Below are positions 58,301 to 64,000 of a stretch of DNA of 64,000 bases, piece after piece. The notes under the pieces are model-generated. The model worked only from the letters and a program-made list of their open reading frames with translations. It was not told the origin of the DNA and made no database searches. Origin of the DNA: Serratia quinivorans (lineage in GTDB: Bacteria; Pseudomonadota; Gammaproteobacteria; Enterobacterales; Enterobacteriaceae); assembly GCA_900457075.1 (NCBI GenBank), contig UGYN01000002.1, forward strand, positions 4,030,001 through 4,094,000, given 5' to 3'. The position numbers and the translations under genes were made by a program. Numbering within the stretch: the stretch's first letter is position 1; each line of letters starts with the position of its first letter.

Positions 58301-61028
58301 CATGCGGTAGCGTCGCCAACCGCAGCCCAACCTGTGCCAAGCGGTGCAGCGAGCCGTTCAGCGCCAGCCGCAGGTGCTGCAGGAAAGGTCTGCGCGATGG
58401 TTTATGCACAATATCCTGAGCCAGCGCCAGCAGGGTAGGGAGCAGCAGAATAATGGCGAACACCGCCAGCCAATAACGGGTATTCGGCAGCCAGACGAAA
58501 CCGCAAAACAGCAACAGTAGCAGGCTGGACGCCGTCAGGCTGCGGCGCAGGTTATCGAACAGTTTCCAGCGCGACAGGGTGCTCAGTGGGTTGGCGGTGC
58601 GGGTGCCGCCTTCTGTTTTCACCCGTGGCAGCAGCCAGTTGAGCAGTTGCCAGTCCCCACGGATCCAGCGGGTACGGCGCGCGACGTCCACCAGATAGTT
58701 GCTGGGATACTGCTCGTACAGCAGCACGTCGCTCAGCAGGCCGGAACGGGCATAACAGCCTTCGAGCAGATCGTGACTCAGTACCAGATTCGGTGGGCAG
58801 GTTCCCTTCAGGCTGTGCGAGAACACGTCTACGTCGTAGATGCCCTTGCCAATAAACGAGCCTTCGCCAAACAGATCCTGATAGATATCCGAGGCCATTA
58901 GCGTATAGGGGTCATTGCCCGGCGTGCTGCTGCACAGTGCGGCATAGCGGCCTTGCCCATAGCTCGGGATCTCTTCGGCCATGCGCGGTTGCAGGATGGC
59001 GTAACCTTCCACCACCCGCTGCTGACGGGCGTCATACTGCGGCTGGTTGAGCGGATGCGCCATGGCGGCGATTAACTGGTGAGCGCTTTCACGCGGCAGG
59101 ACGGTATCGCTGTCCAGGGTGATGACGTATTTGACGTTTTTCAGCACCTCCAGCCCGTCGCCAATCTGAGTACAGAAGGCGTTACCGCGGTTGCGCAGCC
59201 AGTCGTTCAGCGCGTTCAGTTTGCCGCGTTTACGCTCCAGCCCCATCCACACGCCCTGTTTTTCGTTCCATTCGCGGTTGCGGTGAAACAGGAAAAAGTG
59301 GCTGGGGCCTTCGCAAGGATAGCGCCCGTTCAGCGCCTCCATCTGTCGGCTGGCATAGGCCAGCAGTTCGGCATCGTCCGTATGCTGCTGCTGGGGCGCA
59401 TCGATAAAGTCGGTAAGCAGGGCAAAGTGCAGATGTTTCATCGCGTTGCCCAGGTAACAAACCTCAAGGGCATTGATCAACTTATCAATGCCGCTTTTGC
59501 TGTCGATTAACGTCGGTATGGCCACCAGAGTCCGGAATTCGGCGGGAATACCGCAGGAGAAGTCGAGCCTGGGCAACGGCTGCGGCGTGCGGCTGCGGGT
59601 GGTGACCTCGCTGAGCAGGTTAAGCACGAATTGACTGATGACGATCGCCATCGGGAAAAACAACAGCGCCAGCCCCCAACTGATGCCGGTACTGTAAGCG
59701 TGGCGCAGCAGTTCGGCGCAGCAGGCGGTGGTGATCAGGCTCAGGCTACCGAGCCAGGAAAGCAACGGTGCCTGATTCAACGCATGGCGCAGCCGGGTAA
59801 TACGGCCCAGGCGTACGTCAAGCTGCTGCTCCAGTTCCGGGCGGCCATCGTCAATCAGGTAGTAACCAATGTGATTGCAACGGGGATCGCTGGACGGAAT
59901 TTCTGACGCCACGCGCGCCATATTCAGTACCTGTTGGGCAACCTGCACCTCATTGTGCGGGCAGTGCCGCGCCAGCATCTCAATCACGTGGCGATAATTG
60001 TCGCGGGTGTTGAAGTGCATCAGAGGGTAAACGCCGGCCGGATCCTCCCGCAGGGTTTGCTCGACCTGGCTCATGGTTTCGACAAATTCGGCCCAGTCCA
60101 TTTCGCTGAGCTGGCGCAGGCCGGAAATGCTGTTGCTGACCGACAGTTGGCTGACGGCGAGCTGTTGGTTAAAACGGTGGATCAATTCATCAGATGTCAG
60201 GCTGACCTCGGCCAGACGTTGCTCGACCCAGGTGAGCGGCAGCGCCAGCATGGTGCCGTGCCCTTGCAGGCGACGAACCAGCTCGGCGACAAAGGCGCTG
60301 GTGCGTGGGGGATTGGAGCGCGCCATATCGGCAATCACCACGATCAGGTTGGCCGGATCGTTTTCCGCTGACTCCAGCATTTTAGTCACCCAGCTGTCGG
60401 CCAGGTTACGTTCTTGCTGGGCCTGGGCCACCTCAATGCTGACGCGCCGCAGGTTTTCGATCAACGCCAGGCGTAGCATGCCGGGCAGCGCCCAAAGCTC
60501 GCCCAGCGTCAAATTGACTTCTTTTTGATAGGCGGCGATATAGCGAGTAAGGCTTTCGGCGTCCCAGCGGCCATCTCCGTGTGCAATGGCTTCGGCAGCA
60601 ATGTCATAGATGCGCGGGCAGTTATGCGGCGCGCCCAGTTGGGGCAGGCCACGGCCGAAGGTTTTCGGCAGATGGTGGCGTACAACGCGGATTTGTTCTT
60701 CGATCAGATAGTAGTTGTCCAGCAGCCATTCGCCGGCCGGGGTCATGCTGGCTTTCTTGCCGTTGCTGAGTTGGTGACAGCTTTCCGCCAGAACACGTTC
60801 GTTATCGTCCAGCCGCTTCAGCAAATAGTAGGGAGTTTTGCGTGTCGCCAGCTTGTGGGAGCGCGCCAGACGCTGGCCATAACGCTCCATTTGGTCGACA
60901 GAAAACAGCTCGGCCTTGATGGTGCCACCTGTCGGTTCCGGCTCACCTTTGGCACGCCGGACAGGCAACGAATTTACTTTGGTTGTTTTGCGTTTCTTTT
61001 TTAACCAATTGATTAGTATTTCTTTCAC
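52386..61028 (-). CDS. Cyclic beta-1,2-glucan synthase (NdvB/ChvB/Cgs type)
   Basis: A 2880-residue giant membrane enzyme, close in size to rhizobial NdvB, Agrobacterium ChvB and Brucella Cgs. Those enzymes build a linear beta-1,2-glucan from UDP-glucose, trim it and close it into a ring that is exported to the periplasm. Domain order: soluble N-terminus (1-410); two helices (about 421-471); GT84 transferase with the metal-binding LDSDTV near 638-643 and TRWIRGDWQLLNW near 785-797; helix pairs at about 828-870 and 960-1000; a glycoamylase-like domain (PWGISESGYFGFD near 1413, YMAHHQGMSFLALSH near 1516); two beta-sandwich GH94 N-terminal units (near 1600 and 2120); and a GH94 phosphorylase-like catalytic domain with GVRTRCSDDYLWLPLA near 2480 and GAGDWNDGMNMVG near 2565, which holds the likely general acid. 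Start is GTG 61028 with AAGGAG seven bases upstream. No exporter gene lies in the window. Confidence 0.9.
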   Translation of the reverse strand: MKEILINWLKKKRKTTKVNSLPVRRAKGEPEPTGGTIKAELFSVDQMERYGQRLARSHKLATRKTPYYLLKRLDDNERVLAESCHQLSNGKKASMTPAGEWLLDNYYLIEEQIRVVRHHLPKTFGRGLPQLGAPHNCPRIYDIAAEAIAHGDGRWDAESLTRYIAAYQKEVNLTLGELWALPGMLRLALIENLRRVSIEVAQAQQERNLADSWVTKMLESAENDPANLIVVIADMARSNPPRTSAFVAELVRRLQGHGTMLALPLTWVEQRLAEVSLTSDELIHRFNQQLAVSQLSVSNSISGLRQLSEMDWAEFVETMSQVEQTLREDPAGVYPLMHFNTRDNYRHVIEMLARHCPHNEVQVAQQVLNMARVASEIPSSDPRCNHIGYYLIDDGRPELEQQLDVRLGRITRLRHALNQAPLLSWLGSLSLITTACCAELLRHAYSTGISWGLALLFFPMAIVISQFVLNLLSEVTTRSRTPQPLPRLDFSCGIPAEFRTLVAIPTLIDSKSGIDKLINALEVCYLGNAMKHLHFALLTDFIDAPQQQHTDDAELLAYASRQMEALNGRYPCEGPSHFFLFHRNREWNEKQGVWMGLERKRGKLNALNDWLRNRGNAFCTQIGDGLEVLKNVKYVITLDSDTVLPRESAHQLIAAMAHPLNQPQYDARQQRVVEGYAILQPRMAEEIPSYGQGRYAALCSSTPGNDPYTLMASDIYQDLFGEGSFIGKGIYDVDVFSHSLKGTCPPNLVLSHDLLEGCYARSGLLSDVLLYEQYPSNYLVDVARRTRWIRGDWQLLNWLLPRVKTEGGTRTANPLSTLSRWKLFDNLRRSLTASSLLLLLFCGFVWLPNTRYWLAVFAIILLLPTLLALAQDIVHKPSRRPFLQHLRLALNGSLHRLAQVGLRLATLPHETLYSLKAIIVTLWRLLVTKRNLQEWTSYDQSKNRQQVTLENFYRAMWINPVAGLALLFFTVLHNPMALLITLPFAALWILAPWLLCYLSHEPQRSKTAINEEQRRFLRHTSRQTWDFFNTFVNQQENWLPPDNYQEIPEPVVAHRTSPTNIGLSLLANLTAYDFGYLTLSEALRRIELTLNTLDRMEHYRGHLYNWYDTRTLEPLNPRYISSVDSGNLAGHLLTLSAGLPALAHQPVIDPLRILTGLGDSLQLLEQHWGDAAPKNLPKLRNHFEQAHHCHPAALLAELNAMRNYSNGLQEPALNHDEETKRGAGALHQQLNELCAEWALWFGWLNDGLSELEQVPSLHWLANPPETLRLSPEQQSPFDEACALAQERLTQLYSLQQRLEKMAQMDFNFLYDESTHLLTVGFNCDQNRMDGSKYDLLASEIRLTNYVAIATNQVPQRSWFALGRLFTLIDHKAALMSWSGSMFEYLMPQLVMPAYPDSLLVQMCRAAVERQIAWGKERGVPWGISESGYFGFDADQNYQYHAFGVPGLGLRRGLGDDMVVAPYATVMALIVDPDAACNNLVTLEQNGAKGRYGFYEALDYTTARLSRGQLYVIIRSYMAHHQGMSFLALSHLLLDAPMVARFANYPAFQSTRLLLQERVPDAVELYSTRRHFETHEGTITPASFAAREFNRVDTPIPEVQLLSNVNYHLMLTQAGGSYSRWQNLALTRWREDATCDNWGAFCYLRDPQTGEVWSNTWQPIGGAAKGYSAVFNDAGAEFQRQQGSLSVKTQIVVSPEDDIELRRVTLVNRGKQPRTIEITSYAEVVLAPAGNDLAHPAFSNLFVQTELLPDQEAILCHRRPREPQEKCPWLLHMMTVQGRSSQTSFETDRARFIGRGRTPANPQALYQNAPLSNSAGPVIDPIIAIRQRVVLEPNVPLTLDIFYGVCEDRVSSLAMLEKYRDRHLADRVFELAWSHSQVVLRQLNANEEDANLFNRLASAVVFPAQEMRAASNEIIQNRRGQSGLWGHSISGDLPIVLLTVTDGENIELVQQLIQAHNYWRLKGLQVDLVILNEDVGGYRQELQNQIMSLIAAGMESTQTDKPGGIFVRTSEHMSPEDHRLLLSVARIYLDDRRGGLTEQLNQRLQLPQVLQQPLSPVTASSKLATVDNLPRNLHSPQLPAIDALQFYNGLGGFSEDGREYVIAMNESKITPAPWSNVIANPMFGSVISESGQAYTWYENAHEYRLTPWDNDPVCDRSGEAFYLRDEENGHFWSPTPLPARGRGHYLTRHGFGYSVFDHRESGIDSQLTVLVAKEAPVKLFLLTLTNTSGRTRKLSATGYVEFILGDLRQKSAMHIVTQEATLDSGCGILATNHYGGSGSERTAFFGVTGAHCSVSGDRREFIGRNGTLTSPAVLKLRRLSGKTGAGMDPCGAVQSAISLIDGDQRSFVFALGLGQNADEAEALLQKYLREDSLQDELQQVAAHWDTILNKVQITTPQPAVNLLANGWLLYQTLSCRIQARSGYYQSGGAFGFRDQLQDTLALTHAAPERLREQILLCASRQFVEGDVQHWWHPPQGNGVRTRCSDDYLWLPLAICHYLDATDDQAILEEQVGYLEARKLAPGEESSYEQPAPSAIQETLYQHGVRALKHGLTFGEHGLPLMGAGDWNDGMNMVGLEGRGESVWLGFFLFHILQRYGALAQRRNDAELAAQCRQQAATLRDNLRDHAWDGEWYRRGYFDSGEPLGSHESTECRIDAIAQSWSVLSGAGDEPRSLQAMQSLDKHLVDDQAGLIKLLTPPFDGNGPNPGYIRGYLPGVRENGGQYTHGAVWAVMAFAEMGNIERAWELMALINPINHSLDSTAAERYKVEPYVVTADIYAVAPHVGRGGWSWYTGSAGWMYRLIVESLLGLKRHGDRLTVNTRLPADWPQVTLNYREGGSEYQLTVRQGQGAAQVTIDGEIQPEAVITLVDDGKTHQVEVTLGQ

Positions 61029-61192
61029 ACAAAAGCTCCTTACATCTGACCCAAAGGACAGCCGGTGAAACCGCTGGGAGATCGTGAATATCCTGTTTTT
61101 TGCGCCGGGTAGATCTGGCTTGGGTTCACAGCAGGCAGGAACATGCTTTCTCAGTATAGCTGCATAATCCCATGCTGGCCGTTTTTTGAACT

Positions 61193-61217
61193 AATTGTTT
61201 AATTTTAATAAACAATT
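61193..61217. promoter_or_regulatory. AT-rich inverted repeat between glucan synthase and menF
   Basis: AATTGTTTA (61193-61201) and TAAACAATT (61209-61217) are perfect 9-base arms with a 7-base spacer. They lie in the 286-base divergent region, 165 bases from the glucan synthase start and about 100 from menF. It could be an operator; the T content is not placed as in a terminator. Confidence 0.45.
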
Positions 61218-61314
61218 GGCCGCTACTGACGTTGACTCCCAACGCTATTTTTCCGCCGTTCTGGCTTGATTTGCCGTATAATTCCCTACATTAAGCTTGG
61301 TTATTGAGGTGGTC

Positions 61315-62607
61315 GTGGAACAACTTTCGGGATTGCTGAGGCGGTTACGCCAGCAGCTTGAGCAACATTTGCCTTCTGATGGCGGTTTCCGGCAGTTTGC
61401 ACTGCCGGTACCGGCGCCGTTGGCCACCCGGTTGCTGGAATGGCTGGCGGTGCAACCGGCATTCCCGCAGTTTTACTGGCGTCATCGCGACGGGCATGAG
61501 GAAGCGGCGGTCTGCGGCTCTGTGCGTCAGTTTACCCAGCCACGACAGGCACAGGCGTTTCTCAGGACGCATGAGGGAGCGCGAGTCTGGGGACTGAATG
61601 CTTTTGACGGCGTGGCGCATTTATTTTTGCCCCGTCTGGAAATTCTGAGCCGTGACGGTGAAACACAATTAACGCTGAATCTGTTTTCTGAAAGCTCGCT
61701 GCGTGAAGATGCGGCGTTTGCCGGCCGCTGGCTGGAGCAGGTATCGGCTGCAAGGCCCATCACGCCATTAAAGGCGCAGGTGGCAAAGGTGCAGCATCGA
61801 CCGGAACGGGCTGGGTGGGAAATCATGCTGCAAGACGCGCTGAAAGCGATAGGCCGGCAACAGATGGAGAAGGTGGTGTTGGCGCGCAGTACGTTACTGA
61901 CGCTGGATTGTCCGCTGTCTGCACCGGCGATGATGGATGCCAGCCGCAGCGTGAACCACCGATGCTACCACTTTATGCTGCGCTTTGATGCACATTCCGC
62001 ATTTCTCGGCTCCAGCCCGGAAAGACTGTATCTGCGAAACGGCCGCCATCTGCTGACCGAAGCGCTGGCGGGCACCGTCGCCAATCACCCCGATCGGCCG
62101 CAGGCCCAGGCGCTGGCGCAGTGGTTGCTGCGGGACGGCAAGAACCAGCATGAGAATCTGCTGGTGGTGGATGATATCTGCCAGCGTCTGCAAGGCGGCG
62201 CCGACGCGGTGGATGTGTTGCCGCCCGAAGTGGTGCGCTTGCGTAAGGTGCAGCATTTGCGGCGGCGTATTGAAGGCCGGCTCAACGATAACGACGATGC
62301 CGATTGCCTGCAGCGGTTACAGCCCACGGCGGCGGTAGCCGGGTTGCCGCGTCAGGCGGCGCGCGAGTTTATTTTGCAACATGAGCCTTTCCCCCGTGGT
62401 TGGTATGCCGGCTCTGCCGGCTATCTTTCCTCCTCCCGCAGTGAGTTTTGCGTAGCGCTGCGCTGCGCGCAAATTGACGACCAGGAATTACGACTCTATG
62501 CCGGTGCCGGCATTGTGGCCGGTTCTGACGCCGAGGCAGAGTGGCAGGAAATCGAAAACAAGGCCGCCGGGCTGCTGACTTTACTGCTGCCAGAGCCATT
62601 GCGTTGA
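61315..62607 (+). CDS. menF: Isochorismate synthase MenF
   Basis: MenF converts chorismate to isochorismate, the first step of menaquinone synthesis. The product from GTG 61315 has 430 residues (431 in E. coli). The chorismate-binding domain is complete: [62 protein letters not shown], the acidic metal ligands in the [10 protein letters not shown] region and the final [18 protein letters not shown] 61315 is preferred because GAGGT lies four bases upstream; TTG 61297 would add six residues. menD follows after 252 bases, so the two may not be tightly coupled. Confidence 0.94.
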   Translation: MEQLSGLLRRLRQQLEQHLPSDGGFRQFALPVPAPLATRLLEWLAVQPAFPQFYWRHRDGHEEAAVCGSVRQFTQPRQAQAFLRTHEGARVWGLNAFDGVAHLFLPRLEILSRDGETQLTLNLFSESSLREDAAFAGRWLEQVSAARPITPLKAQVAKVQHRPERAGWEIMLQDALKAIGRQQMEKVVLARSTLLTLDCPLSAPAMMDASRSVNHRCYHFMLRFDAHSAFLGSSPERLYLRNGRHLLTEALAGTVANHPDRPQAQALAQWLLRDGKNQHENLLVVDDICQRLQGGADAVDVLPPEVVRLRKVQHLRRRIEGRLNDNDDADCLQRLQPTAAVAGLPRQAAREFILQHEPFPRGWYAGSAGYLSSSRSEFCVALRCAQIDDQELRLYAGAGIVAGSDAEAEWQEIENKAAGLLTLLLPEPLR

Positions 62608-62859
62608 ATTTCCCTGCTTATGCTCCGGATTTATTGAGCGAATGGCGCGGTGAGTGTAAACTGCTTGTGATTTTTATGTTTATTTTTTGTTCTAAATCAA
62701 TTAATTGTCTACCATAAAGTCACCGGGATATACGGCGTTTTTGCGCTGGCGCAAAAGTCGTAAAGATAACTACTCATATAATGCAGAACATCATTTTTGG
62801 CATGCCGTCGATTGGCGGGCGCCAGGGGACGATTCTGTTAACCGACTTGTGAGCGAATT

Positions 62860-64000
62860 ATGTCGACAAGTGTTTTTAATCGCCGGTGGGCGGCGTTGCT
62901 GTTGGAAGCGTTGGCCCGCCATGGAGTGCGACATGTCTGTATCGCTCCGGGATCGCGCTCTACGCCGTTGACGCTGGCCGCGGCGGCCAACAAGTCTTTT
63001 ATCTGCCATACCCATTTTGATGAGCGCGGGCTGGGCCATTTGGCGCTTGGCCTGGCGAAGGCGTCGAGCGAACCTGTGGCGGTGATCGTCACTTCCGGCA
63101 CCGCCGCCGCTAACCTTTATCCCTCTTTGATCGAAGCCGGGCTGACCGGTGAACGGCTGGTGTTTCTTACCGCCGACCGGCCGCCTGAACTGATCAACTG
63201 CGGTGCCAATCAGGCGATCCGCCAAAACGGCCTGTATGCCAGCCATCCGGCGCTGAGTATTGATCTGCCGCGGCCGACGACGGACATCCCTGCTCGCTGG
63301 TTGGTGTCCACCGTCGACAGCGCGATGGCACGCCTGCAGCACGGCGCTTTACACATTAATTGCCCGTTTGCCGAACCCTTGTACGGCGGTGATGAGCAAC
63401 AGTATGCCGACTGGTCGGCGACGCTCGGCGACTGGTGGCAAGGCAGCCACCCCTGGCTGCGGGAAGTGGATCCGCACCAGGTGCTCAAGCAACCGGACTG
63501 GTTCTTCTGGCGGCAAAAGCGCGGCGTGATAGTGGCGGGGCGGATGAGCGCGGAAGAGGGCGAACATCTGGCGCAGTGGGCCGAGATGCTTGGCTGGCCG
63601 CTGATTGGTGATGTGCTGTCCCAGACCGGGCAGCCGCTGCCTTGTGCCGATTTATGGCTGGCCCAGCCGCAGGCGCAAAAACGGCTGGCCGAGGCACAAT
63701 TGGTGGTGCAGTTCGGCAGCAGCCTGACCGGCAAGCGCCTGCTGCAGTGGCAAGAGCAGTGTCAGCCGCAAGAGTATTGGCTGATCGACGATTTACCGGG
63801 GCGTCTCGATCCGGCGCACCATCGCGGGCGCAGGATCCGTTCCAGCGTGGCGCAGTGGCTTGAACTGCATCCGGCTCAGCCGCGAACCCCGTGGGCGGAT
63901 GAGCTGACGATGTTGGCGGACAACGCGCTGGATGCCGTCTCCGGCCATTTGGTTAACCGCTTTGGCGAGGCGCAGTTGGCGCATCGCCTGCCGGAACTGC
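62860..64000 (+). CDS. menD: SEPHCHC synthase MenD (N-terminal part, runs off the window)
   Basis: MenD is a ThDP enzyme that adds the succinyl semialdehyde carbanion from 2-oxoglutarate to isochorismate, the second step of menaquinone synthesis. From ATG 62860 the frame is open to the last base (380 codons of about 557). It begins [20 protein letters not shown] and contains the conserved [20 protein letters not shown], the ThDP-activating glutamate in [35 protein letters not shown] and [16 protein letters not shown]. The C-terminal ThDP-binding domain is outside the window. The 252 bases upstream are AT-rich (around 62660-62710), with no gene, and may hold a separate promoter. Confidence 0.95.
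   Translation, partial: MSTSVFNRRWAALLLEALARHGVRHVCIAPGSRSTPLTLAAAANKSFICHTHFDERGLGHLALGLAKASSEPVAVIVTSGTAAANLYPSLIEAGLTGERLVFLTADRPPELINCGANQAIRQNGLYASHPALSIDLPRPTTDIPARWLVSTVDSAMARLQHGALHINCPFAEPLYGGDEQQYADWSATLGDWWQGSHPWLREVDPHQVLKQPDWFFWRQKRGVIVAGRMSAEEGEHLAQWAEMLGWPLIGDVLSQTGQPLPCADLWLAQPQAQKRLAEAQLVVQFGSSLTGKRLLQWQEQCQPQEYWLIDDLPGRLDPAHHRGRRIRSSVAQWLELHPAQPRTPWADELTMLADNALDAVSGHLVNRFGEAQLAHRLPEL

Noticed and set aside
52386..61028. Polyketide or peptide synthetase as the giant gene
   Set aside because: The size first suggested it, but there is no acyl-carrier, ketosynthase or adenylation motif; GT84 and GH94 motifs explain the whole length.
62705..62971. 88-codon frame overlapping the menD start
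   Set aside because: It runs into menD in another frame, and the MenD N-terminus is the conserved one.
1..64000. Prophage, integrative element, CRISPR array, tRNA or rRNA
   Set aside because: No integrase, transposase or phage gene, no spaced direct repeats, and no cloverleaf or rRNA-like sequence noticed on reading.

Overview
The window is a stretch of enterobacterial chromosome, most likely Serratia or a close member of the Yersiniaceae. The evidence is protein sequences very close to E. coli K-12 orthologues over long collinear blocks (usg-truA-dedA-accD-folC-dedD-cvpA-purF-ubiX-hisJQMP-yfcH-folX-yfcG-yfcE-yfcD-pta-ackA-yfbV-yfbU-yfbT-yfbS-yfbR-alaA-lrhA-nuoA-N, and later elaB-menF-menD), moderately high GC, and accessory genes not found at this site in E. 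coli. The species cannot be fixed from the sequence alone. I see no rRNA, tRNA, insertion sequence, prophage or CRISPR array.

Layout. 1-7.4 kb: tRNA modification (truA), a DedA membrane protein, acetyl-CoA carboxylase beta subunit, folate polyglutamylation, the septal SPOR protein DedD, and the PurR-controlled cvpA-purF pair. 7.5-11.4 kb: ubiX, then a basic-amino-acid ABC transporter operon behind a sigma-54 type promoter; its binding-protein gene carries a one-base frameshift. 11.5-15 kb: small housekeeping enzymes (yfcH, folX, yfcG, yfcE, yfcD). 15-18.5 kb: the acetate switch, pta and ackA. 18.8-24.5 kb: yfbV, yfbU, yfbT, yfbS, yfbR and alaA. 25.4-42.1 kb: the regulator lrhA and the complete 13-gene complex I operon, in which nuoF carries a one-base frameshift.

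42.2-51.9 kb is an accessory segment inserted between two landmarks (nuoN and elaB) that in E. coli flank other genes. It holds a LysR regulator divergent from a thiamine-diphosphate enzyme, a secreted cupin, an EamA exporter, an MFS transporter, ycdZ behind a CRP-type promoter, and an L-idonate cluster (idnR, idnO, idnD) with a GntR/IdnR-like operator and a CRP site but no adjacent kinase or permease. 52.4-61.0 kb is one 2880-codon gene for a cyclic beta-1,2-glucan synthase of the NdvB/ChvB/Cgs type, between elaB and menF. The window ends inside menD.

Most intergenic gaps carry short GC-rich palindromes, several sharing a core like GCGCAGC-GCTGCGC or GTAG-CTAC ends; these look like a REP-like family as well as ordinary terminators. 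The most interesting items are the large glucan synthase, the LysR/ThDP enzyme/cupin/exporter cluster, a perfect 10+10 bp palindrome in the nuo control region, the structured lrhA leader, and the two homopolymer frameshifts in otherwise intact conserved genes.
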